64,000 nucleotides of DNA, from the NCBI RefSeq assembly GCF_003182485.1, contig NZ_QGTX01000001.1, positions 4,116,001 through 4,180,000 on the forward strand, written 5' to 3'. Source of the DNA: Geodermatophilus normandii (lineage in GTDB: Bacteria; Actinomycetota; Actinomycetes; Mycobacteriales; Geodermatophilaceae). Under the pieces are notes generated by a model. That model was not told the DNA's origin, did not search any database, and saw only the letters and a list, made by a program, of their open reading frames with translations. Below, one piece after another: positions 36,382 to 45,440 of the stretch. The position numbers and the translations under genes are program-made. Every line of letters begins with the position of its first letter. Position 1 is the first letter of the stretch.

Positions 36382-37498
36382 GCGCGTCCTCGGGCGTCCG
36401 CCGGACCCGCTGCTCGCGCACGGGAACGCCCACCTCCGCGCACCGGCCGCCGCGGGCGAGGTACGCGGCGACGTTGGCCGGCCGGTAGGCCCAGTCCTGG
36501 CGGTACCGCAGAGCGGCGGTCGAGGCGAGGGACTCGGTGCGCGGGTGCGTGGTGCCGATCGGCCGGCGCCGGCGCGGGAGGAGCCGGTGGAGACCGGTCC
36601 GGGACTCCCGGAGCTCCCCGCAGGGGTCCGGCGCGGGGTGCGGGCGGTCGTCGTCGGGGCCCTTCCCGGCCGGGAGGAACGCGTCGGGCGCGAAGCCCAG
36701 CCCGCACTCGCGGGCCCGCTCGACCATCCACAGCAGCGCGACGTCGGACAGCGACGTGTCGCGGTACCCGCCGCCGACGGCGGAGTGGGCACCGGCGAAC
36801 CAGACCTGCTCCAGCCGCTGGCCGGGCGGGTGGGTGTCGTCCCAGTGCGGCTCCCACAGCGTGGGCCGGAACGCGCGCCGGAACTCGTCCACGGCCAGCG
36901 CCTGGAAGGCGTTGCGGACCGTCGAGCTCAGCGTGGTGTCGTGGAACGCCCACCGCCGGTTGAGCCACCCGAAGCCCCGGACCGGGAGGCCGAGCGCGCC
37001 GACGGTGTCCCAGACGCCGATGAAGGTGATCTCGGGCTCCCAGGAGTAGGAGCGCCGGTACAGCCGGGCCTCGGTGCCCCGCGGGTGCGCCTCCCGGCAG
37101 CGGTAGAGCTCGTAGGCCTCGTCGAGCCGGTCGGCGTGCCGGCGCTCGAGGACGCCCGCGGTGCGGACGAGGCCGGCGGTGCTGCGGGCGGTGAAGGCCC
37201 CACGGCTGAAGCCGAAGAACCACAGCTCGTCGCCGGGCTCGTAGTTCTCGACGATCGTGCGGTAGGCGTCCTTGACGGCGCGGGACAGGCCGACGCCGAA
37301 CGCGCCCCCCCGGAACCGCTCCCCGCGCGCGGTGCCGACGCCCCGCAGGTAGTAGATGCACTGCCGCACCCCGTCCTCGCCGGTGGGCGCGATCTCCAGC
37401 GCGACCTTGGTGACGTTGGTGGGGCAGGGCCAGCCCTCGGTCGCCTGGTCGGGCGTGTTCCAGGTGCCGTCGCAGCAGATGACCAGTCGCTTCGGCAC
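36341..37498 (-). CDS. DUF2235 (Tle1-like) alpha/beta hydrolase
   Basis: 385 residues. KRLVICCDGTWNTPDQ at the start, YLRGVGT, the nucleophile GFSRGAFTARSTAGLVR (about residue 97), FIGVWDTVGALG and VWFAGAHSAVGGGY are typical of DUF2235, the catalytic domain of type VI lipase effectors Tle1 and of many stand-alone proteins. Nothing here suggests a secretion system. The last 60 residues are Arg/Pro-rich. GTG at 37498. Confidence 0.86.
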   Translation of the reverse strand: MPKRLVICCDGTWNTPDQATEGWPCPTNVTKVALEIAPTGEDGVRQCIYYLRGVGTARGERFRGGAFGVGLSRAVKDAYRTIVENYEPGDELWFFGFSRGAFTARSTAGLVRTAGVLERRHADRLDEAYELYRCREAHPRGTEARLYRRSYSWEPEITFIGVWDTVGALGLPVRGFGWLNRRWAFHDTTLSSTVRNAFQALAVDEFRRAFRPTLWEPHWDDTHPPGQRLEQVWFAGAHSAVGGGYRDTSLSDVALLWMVERARECGLGFAPDAFLPAGKGPDDDRPHPAPDPCGELRESRTGLHRLLPRRRRPIGTTHPRTESLASTAALRYRQDWAYRPANVAAYLARGGRCAEVGVPVREQRVRRTPEDALSDRRPPAATPGG

Positions 37499-37667
37499 GG
37501 CGCCTCCCGCGGGTCACGGTGCTGGGGTCATGGTGCTCCCCCGCGCTCCGGCCGACAAGGCCCGCGCGCCGGGCCTCGCTCCGCCGACCCGTCGCGCGCC
37601 TCGCTTTGCCGACTCTCGGGAGGGCGAGCACCCTCTCCTCCACGGGGCCCGAGACGAGGGGGCGCGC

Positions 37668-39119
37668 ATGAGCACTCCGGCCCGGCACTCCGTCTGGCGG
37701 CGCATGCCGGTCGAGCAGATGGAGGACGAGGAGGAACGCACCGCCGGCGGCAGGCTCGCCAAGAGCCTGGGCCTCTGGCAGCTGACCGCGATCGGCGTCG
37801 GCGGCATCATCGGCGTCGGGATCTTCTCCCTCGCGGGGCTCGTGGCCGCCGGGGACGCGGACAACGAGGGCGTCGGTCCGGCCGTCCTCATCGCCTTCCT
37901 CATCGCCGGCCTGGCGTCGGCGGCGGCGGCGCTGTCCTACGCCGAGTTCGCCGGCATGATCCCGCGGGCCGGTTCGGCCTACACCTACGGCTACGTGGCC
38001 CTCGGCGAGATCGTCGGCTGGTTCATCGGCTGGGACCTGCTCCTGGAGTACATCGCCATCGTCGCGGTCGTCGCGATCGGCATCTCCGGCTACCTCGGGG
38101 AGCTGCTCGACAACCTCGGGCTCACCCTGCCGACGTCGCTCACCGCCTCGGCCGAGGAGGGGGGCGTCGTCAACGTCCCGGCCGTCCTGATCTGCCTGCT
38201 GGTCACGTTCATCCTCAGCCGCGGGACGAAGACCTTCGGCCGGTTCGAGCTGGTGGCCGTGGGGATCAAGATCCTGCTGATCCTCGGCATCATCGGGCTG
38301 GGCGTCTTCTACATCGAGGCCGGGAACTACGACCCGTTCCTGCCGTCCGGTTTCGGCCCGGTGCTCACCGGCGCGGCCACCGTCTTCTTCGCGGTCTTCG
38401 GCTACGACGCCATGAGCACCGCCGCCGAGGAGGCGGAGGACGGCAAGCAGCACATGCCGAAGGCGATCATCCTGTCGCTGGTCATCGCGATGCTGCTCTA
38501 CGTCGCCGCGACGCTGGTGCTCACCGGCATGCAGGACTACCGGGACATCGACCCGACCGCCGGTTTCGCCTCGGCCTTCGAGGGCGTGGGCCTGTCGGTG
38601 GTCGCCAGCATCATCTCGGTCTTCGCCGTGCTGTCGATCCTGACCGTGATGCTGACCTTCCTGCTCGGCGTCACCCGCGTCTGGTTCTCGATGAGCCGCG
38701 ACGGGCTGCTGCCCCCGTGGTTCGCCAAGGTGGACCGCAGCGGCACGCCGCAGCGGGTGACCTGGATCGCCGGCATCGGGTCGGCCGTGCTCGCCGGCGT
38801 CTTCCCCATCCGCGCCGTGGCCGACCTGACGAACATCGGCATCCTCTCGGCGTTCATCGTCGTCTGCGTCGCGGTCATCCTGTTCCGCTACACGCGGCCG
38901 GACACGCCCCGGTCGTTCCGCCTGCCCCTCATGCCGGTGGTCCCGGCGTTCGGGGTCGTCGCGTCGCTGTTCCTGATCTGGCAGCTGCCGTGGGAGACGT
39001 GGGCGCGCTTCGGGGTCTGGCTCGTGATCGGCTTCGTCATCTACTTCACCTACGGCCGCAAGCACTCGCTGCTGAACCCCGACAGCCCGCACCACCGGGC
39101 GCGGCAGCCGGACGCCTGA
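37668..39119 (+). CDS. APC-superfamily cationic amino-acid-type permease
   Basis: 483 residues and about 12 membrane helices. The first helix LTAIGVGGIIGVGIFSLAGL carries the GIGxGIF-like substrate motif of APC transporters, followed by AEFAGMIPRAGSAYTYGYVA, FFAVFGYDAMSTAAEEAED and TRVWFSMSRDGLLPPW. It resembles the CAT/YfnA group. The N-terminal 40 residues are soluble. ATG at 37668. Substrate cannot be fixed from sequence. Confidence 0.88.
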   Translation: MSTPARHSVWRRMPVEQMEDEEERTAGGRLAKSLGLWQLTAIGVGGIIGVGIFSLAGLVAAGDADNEGVGPAVLIAFLIAGLASAAAALSYAEFAGMIPRAGSAYTYGYVALGEIVGWFIGWDLLLEYIAIVAVVAIGISGYLGELLDNLGLTLPTSLTASAEEGGVVNVPAVLICLLVTFILSRGTKTFGRFELVAVGIKILLILGIIGLGVFYIEAGNYDPFLPSGFGPVLTGAATVFFAVFGYDAMSTAAEEAEDGKQHMPKAIILSLVIAMLLYVAATLVLTGMQDYRDIDPTAGFASAFEGVGLSVVASIISVFAVLSILTVMLTFLLGVTRVWFSMSRDGLLPPWFAKVDRSGTPQRVTWIAGIGSAVLAGVFPIRAVADLTNIGILSAFIVVCVAVILFRYTRPDTPRSFRLPLMPVVPAFGVVASLFLIWQLPWETWARFGVWLVIGFVIYFTYGRKHSLLNPDSPHHRARQPDA

Positions 39120-39122
39120 CCC

Positions 39123-39749
39123 TCAGGGGCGCAGCGCCTGGCTCTCGCGGTAGGAGAGGTCGCGGACAGCGCGGAACAGCGCGACCGGCTGCAGGTCGTC
39201 GGCACCGACGGTCGGCAGGAAGCGCAGCTCCTCGGACTCCGCCTCGGACAGCGGCGCGCCCAGGGTCAGCCGGCCCCACCGGGTCCAGCCGCCGGTGAGC
39301 GGCGCCGCGAGCAGCTCCCAGCCGTCGCCGTCGCTCCGCGCGCCGAGCACCACCGTGCGGCCGCTGCCGGTGCGGTAGGGCAGCACGGAGGAGTACGTCC
39401 GGCCGAGCGGCGCGGGCAGGAAGAGGTGGCGCAGGCCGGGCGGGCCGCCGGAGGTGTTGACCAGCAGGTCCAGCGGCCCCCCTCCCCTCCCCAGGCCGGG
39501 GAGGCGGACGGCGAGGCCCACGACGTCGGGCAGCGGCTCGGGCAGCCCGACCCCGCGGGAGACGCGGACGACGACGTCGTGCCGGCCCGCCTCGTCGAGG
39601 AGCCGCGCGCCCCAGCCACCACCGCCGTCGGTGGCCACGGTGCCCGACGACGCCTGCCCACGGGGGTGGAAGACCCGGGCACCGCGCACCGCCGTCCCCA
39701 GGGCGAGGGCGGACGCCGTGACGGCACGGGGCAGCGCGAACAGGTCCAT
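39123..39749 (-). CDS. Catalase-fold-like hypothetical protein
   Basis: 208 residues. FHPRGQASSGTVATDGGG, DVVVRVSRGVGLPEPLPDVV and GLAVRLPGLGR resemble the start of heme-catalase-like domains in truncated actinomycete proteins often named phosphodiesterase. No proximal heme Tyr motif is visible at the expected place, so enzyme activity is doubtful. ATG at 39749. Confidence 0.6.
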   Translation of the reverse strand: MDLFALPRAVTASALALGTAVRGARVFHPRGQASSGTVATDGGGGWGARLLDEAGRHDVVVRVSRGVGLPEPLPDVVGLAVRLPGLGRGGGPLDLLVNTSGGPPGLRHLFLPAPLGRTYSSVLPYRTGSGRTVVLGARSDGDGWELLAAPLTGGWTRWGRLTLGAPLSEAESEELRFLPTVGADDLQPVALFRAVRDLSYRESQALRP

Positions 39750-39758
39750 GCCGTCCCG

Positions 39759-40613
39759 CTACCCGGCCGCTCCCCCGGTGACGCCCTCCTCCACGGAGGG
39801 CTCGTCGAGGAACGCGAGCACCATCGGCAGCAGCCAGTCCAGCCGGTCGAGGACGCCGCTGCCCGGTGGCATGAAGTGCGTGGTCCCCGGCAGGACCGCC
39901 AGGCGCGCCGTGGACAGGCCGGACAGGTCGCCCATCCCGCCGCCGCCGAGGAGGCGGAACAGCTCCACGGCGGACTCGGCGCGGACGGCGTCGGCGTCCC
40001 CGGCGACGACCATGGCCGGCGCGGCGATCCCGCGGATGTCCTCGGCCGGCCAGTCGAAGGGGGTCTCGTCGAGGGTCTTGAGCTTCTGCACCAGGACCGG
40101 GAAGTGCGCCGGGTCGGGCGCGAGCTCCTGGTAGGCGGCCTCCATCGGGGAGCCGGCGAACAGCTCGGGCGTGATGGACGGGATCATCTCGAGCAGCTCC
40201 GGCTGCGTCCCCGCGCTCGAGTGGCTCGCGGAGACGACCACCAGCCGGCGGACGACGTCGGGGTGGCGGACGGCCACCTGCAGCGCGGCGGCACCCCCCA
40301 TGCTGTAGCCCACGACGTCGGCCGGGCCGGTGCCGAGGTGCGCCAGCAGGCCGGCGGCGTCGTCGGCCATGCCCTCGTAGGTGAGGGGCCGGTCGACGTC
40401 GGCGGTCCGGCCGTGCGCCTGCAGGTCCGGCACGACGACCTGCCGGGTGGCGGCCAGCACCGAGACCAGCGGCGCGAGGTCGCCGGCCGACATGTAGGCG
40501 CCGTGCAGGAGGAGGACCGGCGCCGCGCTCGTGCCCGCCCCGTGCACCTCGTAGTACATCTGCAGCCCGTTCACCGGGGCGTACCCGGTCGTCGGCGGTG
40601 CGGCATCGGTCAC
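39759..40613 (-). CDS. Alpha/beta hydrolase
   Basis: 284 residues. MYYEVHGAGTSAAPVLLLHG (oxyanion loop), VVVPDLQAHGRTADVDRP, nucleophile VVGYSMGGAAALQVA, Asp in MVVAGDADAVR and His in LPGTTHFMPPGS give a complete triad. GTG at 40613 has GAGGAGG upstream. Related in type to epoxide hydrolase/lactonase-like proteins; substrate unknown. Confidence 0.85.
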   Translation of the reverse strand: MTDAAPPTTGYAPVNGLQMYYEVHGAGTSAAPVLLLHGAYMSAGDLAPLVSVLAATRQVVVPDLQAHGRTADVDRPLTYEGMADDAAGLLAHLGTGPADVVGYSMGGAAALQVAVRHPDVVRRLVVVSASHSSAGTQPELLEMIPSITPELFAGSPMEAAYQELAPDPAHFPVLVQKLKTLDETPFDWPAEDIRGIAAPAMVVAGDADAVRAESAVELFRLLGGGGMGDLSGLSTARLAVLPGTTHFMPPGSGVLDRLDWLLPMVLAFLDEPSVEEGVTGGAAG

Positions 40614-41105
40614 GGCGTTCCTCCTCGGTGGTCCCCGCGGCAGGGGCATCGTCGCGCAGCCGGGCCGTGGTGTCGTGCTCGTCAGCTGGCGCACGCCGAC
40701 GGTCTCCCCGACCGCGTCGGCGGGGAGCCGGCTCGGTCAGGAGGCGGCGGTGCGCTGCCGCTCGTGCCGGCGCAGCCGGGCGAGCACGTCCCCGACCAGG
40801 AGCCGGACGTCGACCTCGGTGTACACCCGGCGGGCCGCCGAGCCGGCGATCCGCCCCGGCCGTCGCCCAGGTGCTCGACTCGTCGCTGGGTGCGACCGGC
40901 CGCCGCCCGTCCCGAGAGCCGCCGCGCACCCGACGTGGACCGCCGGCCGCTCCGGCCCGCCGACGAGGGGTTGGTCGGGGACGGCAGGTGGTGGGCCAGC
41001 GCGACGAGACCGTCAGTCCCCGGCCCGGTCGTCGTCGACGACCACCCGGCAGTGGGCGGCGACGGGCAACCGTGTACGTGGCGGCACGGGGGTCCTCCCG
41101 GGGGA
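40614..41105. other. 492-bp gap with a possible gene fragment
   Basis: No complete gene seen. On the minus strand, ending at the TGA at 40737-40739, about 40 codons read as a neat amphipathic helix end (GRIAGSAARRVYTEVDVRLL, then VGDVLARLRRHERQ), which looks like a protein C-terminus whose upstream part is lost. The rest of the gap shows nothing I can support. Confidence 0.35.
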
Positions 41106-41798
41106 TCAGCGGGTCGACACCGTGTACCCGTTGCCGTCGGGATCGGTCATGAGCACCCGCCCGTCGCGGGCGGTGCCCACCCGGGTCGCCCCGAGCGAGA
41201 CCAGGCGCTCCACCTCGGCCCGCAGGTCGCCGTCGGCCGCGAGGTCGAAGCGCCAGCGGTCGTCGCCGGCCGGCGGCTCGACGGGCGGGCCGCCCCAGGT
41301 GACCTTCGGGCCGCCGTGCGGCGAGCGGATCGCGGTCTCCTGGTCCTGGTCCCAGACCAGCGGCCAGCCCAGCGCCCGACTCCAGAAGTGGCCGACCGCC
41401 TGCGAGCCGTCGCACGCGAGCGCTCCGACGAAGCCGCAGTCGGCGAGGAACCGGTTGCCGGGTCCGATGACGCAGAACTCGTTGCCCTCGGGGTCGCCGA
41501 GCACGACGTGGTCCTCCTCCGGGCGCTGACCGACGTCGACGTGCCGGCCGCCCAGCGCGAGCGCCCGCTGCACCGTCCGCCGCTGGTCCTCCAGCGACGT
41601 GCTGGTCAGGTCGAGGTGCCTCCGGTTCTGCGTGGCCTTCGGCTCCCGCGTCGGCACGAAGCGGAGCCGGAAGCCGGTGTCGTCGGTCGGCACGAGCGCG
41701 GCGCCGTCGGGCTCCCACCCCAGGACGCCGGCCCAGAAGCGCGCGAGCCGGAGCGGGTCGAGCGCGTCGACGTCGAGCGCGACGAGGTCACAGGCCAT
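41106..41798 (-). CDS. VOC-superfamily protein, two tandem domains
   Basis: 230 residues with two glyoxalase-like halves: VALDVDALDPLRLARFWAGV, VLGWEPDG and VVLGDPEGNEFCVIGPG in the first, ALGWPLVWDQDQETAIRSPH and VLMTDPDGNGYTV in the second. This arrangement is common in actinomycete VOC proteins of unknown substrate. ATG at 41798. Confidence 0.83.
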   Translation of the reverse strand: MACDLVALDVDALDPLRLARFWAGVLGWEPDGAALVPTDDTGFRLRFVPTREPKATQNRRHLDLTSTSLEDQRRTVQRALALGGRHVDVGQRPEEDHVVLGDPEGNEFCVIGPGNRFLADCGFVGALACDGSQAVGHFWSRALGWPLVWDQDQETAIRSPHGGPKVTWGGPPVEPPAGDDRWRFDLAADGDLRAEVERLVSLGATRVGTARDGRVLMTDPDGNGYTVSTR

Positions 41799-41848
41799 GG
41801 GCTCCGCATCTCCGATCCGCCGACCCGGGCGCGGGCAGGGCAGCGACG

Positions 41849-42811
41849 CTAGGACGTTCCCGCGGCGGGACGCAACGCGGTTCCGCCGGCCACCCGCGCC
41901 GCGGCCAGGCGCTCGGTGAGCCAGGCGTCCCGGTCGCCCAGCGCGGCTCTCGCCATGCCGGTCGGGTGGCCGGTGAAGCCGTGCGGCGACTCCGGGTAGA
42001 CGCGGAGGTCGACCTCGTTGCCCGCCGCGGACGGCCGGGCGGCCATGACCAGGTTGTCCTCGAGCAGGATGTCCAGCGCCCCGACGACCAGCAGTGTCGG
42101 CGGAAGGCCGTGCAGGTCGCCGAAGACCGGGGAGACGTCGGGGGCGGTGCGGTCGGCGACGTGGCCGACGTGGGCCTCGAGGAAGTACTCGCCGGCGATC
42201 CGGCGGCCCGTCGGGGTCCGGCCGCTCAGGTCGTGGGTCCCGAACTGCAGCACGGCGCCGCAGACGCGGTCCGCGAGGCCCCGGTCCCGCAGCCGGAGCA
42301 GCGTGGTGACGGCGAGGGTGGCTCCGGCCGAGCTGCCGCCGATCGCCAGCGCGGTCGTGCCCAACCGGACCCCGGCGTGGTCGAGGAGCCAGAGCGCGGC
42401 GGCCTCGCAGTCGTCGGGCGCGGCCGGCCAGGGGTCCTCGGGGGCGAGCCGGTGCTCGACGCCGACCACGGCGATCCCGAGCGACTCGGCGAGCGCCGCG
42501 TCGCGCGCGTCCCCGCCCGCGGCGGACCCGAGGGTGAAGCCGCCACCGGGGACGTCGAGGTACACGCCGCGGAGCTGCCGGGTCGCCGGTGACGCGATCC
42601 GCACCGGGACCGCCCGCCCGGATGCGTCGGCGACCTGCTCGACGGTGACCCCCGCGGTCGGCGCGGCCGGGACCTGCTGGGCGCGCGCCTCCCGGAGCTC
42701 CTCGAGGGACGCCGGTCCTCGCCGCTCCCCCCGCGCGGCGTGGAACGCCCGGCTCCCCGCCACGTGCCCGGCGAGTCCTGCCGCGACCAGGCAGTCCAGT
42801 CCGACCCGCAC
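41849..42811 (-). CDS. HSL-type alpha/beta hydrolase (esterase)
   Basis: 320 residues. The oxyanion region reads VYLDVPGGGFTLGS where most hormone-sensitive-lipase-like esterases have HGGGF, so the His is replaced. The nucleophile ALAIGGSSAGATLAV (158-164), VVGALDILLEDN (Asp) and YPESPHGFTG (His) are intact. Probably an esterase or lactone hydrolase. GTG/ATG start at 42811. Confidence 0.82.
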   Translation of the reverse strand: MRVGLDCLVAAGLAGHVAGSRAFHAARGERRGPASLEELREARAQQVPAAPTAGVTVEQVADASGRAVPVRIASPATRQLRGVYLDVPGGGFTLGSAAGGDARDAALAESLGIAVVGVEHRLAPEDPWPAAPDDCEAAALWLLDHAGVRLGTTALAIGGSSAGATLAVTTLLRLRDRGLADRVCGAVLQFGTHDLSGRTPTGRRIAGEYFLEAHVGHVADRTAPDVSPVFGDLHGLPPTLLVVGALDILLEDNLVMAARPSAAGNEVDLRVYPESPHGFTGHPTGMARAALGDRDAWLTERLAAARVAGGTALRPAAGTS

Positions 42812-42834
42812 GCGCGCTCCTCGTCCGGCCGGAC

Positions 42835-43419
42835 TCAGCCGTGCAGGGTGGGCCGGTAGACGAGCTCCTGGATGCGGCCGTCGAGCGTTCGGGCCTCGAG
42901 CAGCTCGAGGTCGAAGTCGGCCGCACCAGCGAAGACCGGCTCCGCCCCGGTCCGGCCGGTGATCACGGGGAAGACCGACACCTGGACGCGGTCGACCAGA
43001 CCGGCGGCCATCAGCGCCCGGTTCATCGACAGGCTGCCGTGCGAGCGCAGCGGCACGTCGGACTCCGCCTTGAGCCGCGCGACGACGTCGACGGCGTCAC
43101 CGCTCACCAGCGTCGCGTCCGGCCAGTCGAGGGGTCCCTCGAGCGTCGTCGACACCACCGTGGTCGGCATCGTCCTCATCCGGGTGTTCACCGGGTCGTC
43201 CACCTCGGAGGTCTCGGTGAGCGGGCCCAGGACCTCCACGAACTCCCGGAACGTGGTGGCCCCGAGGACCATCCGCTGGTCGCCGGAGTACGCGGCGAGG
43301 CGGCGGTCGAGGAACTCGGGGCCCTGCTTGCCCCAGTAGCCACCCCAGTCGCCGCCCTCGCCGTAGGAGCCGAAGCCGTCGAGGCTGCAGAAGACGTCGA
43401 AGGTGTAGACGGCGGTCAT
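42835..43419 (-). CDS. Dihydrofolate-reductase-like (RibD C-terminal) protein
   Basis: 194 residues: VYTFDVFCSLDGFGSYGEGG at the start, YSGDQRMVLGATTFREFVEV, SDVPLRSHGSLSMNRALMAA and VDRVQVSVFPVITGRTG follow the YyaP/RibD-C pattern of stand-alone reductase-like proteins in actinomycetes. A second member lies at 45441-46004. The substrate is unknown. ATG at 43419. Confidence 0.82.
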   Translation of the reverse strand: MTAVYTFDVFCSLDGFGSYGEGGDWGGYWGKQGPEFLDRRLAAYSGDQRMVLGATTFREFVEVLGPLTETSEVDDPVNTRMRTMPTTVVSTTLEGPLDWPDATLVSGDAVDVVARLKAESDVPLRSHGSLSMNRALMAAGLVDRVQVSVFPVITGRTGAEPVFAGAADFDLELLEARTLDGRIQELVYRPTLHG

Positions 43420-43556
43420 GGGGCCCTCCTCGTGTGCGGTCGGTCGTCCGCTCGGGAGACAGACCGCGGACCACGGCCGGACTCATCGCCGTCGGCGGTC
43501 CCGCGACGTCGAGGCGCGGCAGCAGCCGACCGCCACGCTCCTGCAGCCCCGCGCCC

Positions 43557-43586
43557 GGGCCCGCGGTCGTACGCGACCGCGGGCCC
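43557..43586. terminator. Perfect 13-bp hairpin after the secreted-protein gene
   Basis: Arms 43557-43569 and 43574-43586 with a four-base loop. It is 31 bases past the stop of the minus-strand secreted-protein gene, the expected place of its terminator. Confidence 0.7.
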
Positions 43587-43616
43587 AGGCCCAGGACCGC
43601 AGGAGCGGCCGGCGCG

Positions 43617-44222
43617 TCAGCCCGTGAACTCGAGGAAGTCCGCGCAGAAGTCCCGGCCCTCGGTCTCCAGGTGCCCGTTGATCCGGAACGCGCCGTCGAC
43701 GACGCCGACGAACTCGTCGTCGTCCGGGTCACCGGGCGTGCCGTTGTAGTCGACGATCACGGCCTCCCGGACGTGCCCCTGGTCGACGAACAGCAGTTCG
43801 CCGTCCGACCCGTAGACGCGCTGCCTGAAGACGGTGTTGAAGCTGACGGTGATGGTCCCGTCCCCGTTGTCGACGATGCGCAGGTCCTTGTCGAAGAAGG
43901 TGTTCGTGACCGTGAAGGTCCCGCCGGTGTCCGGGTTCGTGTAGACGTCGGTCGACGTGCCGCGCGCGGCGAGGTACGGGAACTCGCTCCCCCGCACCTG
44001 CTCGAAGAGCTCGAGGTCCGCGGTGTACGAGTGCACCACCGGGTTCTCCGGGGTGAAGCCGCAGAACTCCGTGAACTCCGGGTCATCCGCCGGCGGCAGG
44101 AGCTCGGTGGAGGACTCCTGCACCGGCTCCCACACCGAGGTGGGCGGCGCAGCCTGCGCCGGCGAGGCCATCAGTACCAGCGACGTCGCGCCGAGGGCCG
44201 AGAGGAGTGCTGTCTTGCGCAT
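43617..44222 (-). CDS. Secreted hypothetical protein (family A, second copy)
   Basis: 201 residues. Signal peptide MRKTALLSALGATSLVLMAS with cleavage near AQA-APP. The mature part has FCGFTPENPVVHS, KDLRIVDNGDGTITVSF and DFCADFLEFTG at the end, matching the paralogue at 29559-30137 in Cys position and central block. It may be a small beta-barrel surface protein. ATG at 44222. Confidence 0.8.
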   Translation of the reverse strand: MRKTALLSALGATSLVLMASPAQAAPPTSVWEPVQESSTELLPPADDPEFTEFCGFTPENPVVHSYTADLELFEQVRGSEFPYLAARGTSTDVYTNPDTGGTFTVTNTFFDKDLRIVDNGDGTITVSFNTVFRQRVYGSDGELLFVDQGHVREAVIVDYNGTPGDPDDDEFVGVVDGAFRINGHLETEGRDFCADFLEFTG

Positions 44223-44415
44223 GCGACTCACCGCCGTCCGTCGCCCGGCCCCGGTCGGCCGGGACGAGGGCGGATGCTGGCACGCCCCCGGACGTGACGG
44301 AAGGGTCCCGGCCACGCTGGTCGGCGCCCTCGACGACGTCGCTCGACCCGGCCCCGGGCAGCGATGGACGCCCTGCCGGGCCCGGTGGGAGACGGCTGAG
44401 GAACGCCGGCGCGGC

Positions 44416-45066
44416 TCACCTGTGGTTCCGGTGGCCGTACGCGTGCCCGTACGCGTGCCCGTGACCGCGGTTGCCGTCGAACCAGGTGCACAGGTCGACC
44501 ACCCGCGCATCGACGTCGATCTCCTCGGAGGCGAACGAGCCGGTCTCGGGGTCGAAGACGACGTAGAACGTGACGACACCCTTGCGGAAGTACCCCAGGT
44601 CCGGCAGACCGGCCGCCTCGAAGGCAGCGGCGTCGACCGGCCCGAACTCCGGGATGGGGTAGAGGATCGCCGGGCCGTACATGCGCGAGACGCTCTCCGT
44701 CCCGCCGGCGTGGATCAGCTCGGACAGAGCGCCGGAGACGTCGAGCTCGTCGATCACCTCGCCCGTGTCCTGACGGCTGAGGTCGACGGTCTGCTCGCCG
44801 CGCCTCTCGAACAGGAGGTCCCCGTCGGGGAACGTGGTCTCGCGCCCCTCGACGTCGGCGACGTCGCCGGTGGTGATGGTGACGGTCGTTCCGCACGCCG
44901 AGATCTCGACCGGGTCGTAGAAGCCGGGACGCAACTCCTCGATGGGCACCCAGCCGGCGTCGTCGTCCGGCGCCGCTCCATCGCCGTGGGCTCCTGCCGG
45001 CGACGCGGTCAGCGCCATCGTCCCGCCGACGACCAGGACGACGCCGAGACGTGCGAGACGGTTCAT
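44416..45066 (-). CDS. Secreted hypothetical protein with His-rich tail
   Basis: 216 residues. Signal peptide RLGVVLVVGGTMALTASPAG cleaved near AGA-HGD. The mature part has two Cys (ISACGTTV and DLCTWFDG) and a similar strand order to the two family A proteins (FYVVFDPETGSFASEEIDVD), so it is a more distant relative. The end GHGHAYGHAYGHRNHR is His-rich and could bind metal. ATG at 45066. Confidence 0.78.
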   Translation of the reverse strand: MNRLARLGVVLVVGGTMALTASPAGAHGDGAAPDDDAGWVPIEELRPGFYDPVEISACGTTVTITTGDVADVEGRETTFPDGDLLFERRGEQTVDLSRQDTGEVIDELDVSGALSELIHAGGTESVSRMYGPAILYPIPEFGPVDAAAFEAAGLPDLGYFRKGVVTFYVVFDPETGSFASEEIDVDARVVDLCTWFDGNRGHGHAYGHAYGHRNHR

Positions 45067-45167
45067 GGGGGGCTCCTCACTGAGCGGTGTCGACCTGGAA
45101 CAGGTCTGTTGACCGACGCAGGGCCCTGATGAGCCTCCCCCTGACCCCGCGCAGACTGTGAGCTGCG

Positions 45168-45395
45168 TCACAAAGCCTGTCCAGGGGCGTCCTGCGCCCG
45201 GAGGGGCACCGTGGTGGTCGCCCCGCCAGCCGTCACGAGGAGCAGGTGGCCGTTCACGGTGACAGCGGTCCCGTGCACCTGGACAGCTCGGGTGGCCGGA
45301 TCGAGCGCCTGCGGCACTGCCCCGACCCGGATGACCGGACACGCGCCGCCGTCGTCGACCCGGTCAGGCGCGACCGTGTTCCCGGAGGCGTGCAC
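45168..45395 (-). CDS. Possible small hypothetical protein
   Basis: 75 residues, beta-like (ACPVIRVGAVPQALDPATRA, VHGTAVTVNGHLLLVTAGGA). It would sit upstream of the His-rich secreted protein in the same direction. No family, weak start, so this may be a chance open frame in GC-rich DNA. The rest of the gap 45067-45440 shows nothing clear. Confidence 0.25.
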   Translation of the reverse strand: MHASGNTVAPDRVDDGGACPVIRVGAVPQALDPATRAVQVHGTAVTVNGHLLLVTAGGATTTVPLRAQDAPGQAL

Positions 45396-45440
45396 CGGCG
45401 ACGACCCGCTGTCCCGCCGGCCCGGGCCGATCCGAGGTAC

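Noticed and set aside
36341-37498. Type VI secretion effector
   Set aside because: DUF2235 occurs widely outside T6SS, and no vgrG, hcp or immunity gene is near.
36375-39095. 906-residue minus-strand open frame over the permease gene
   Set aside because: Asp/Gly/Arg/Gln-rich shadow of the APC permease; no signal or motif.
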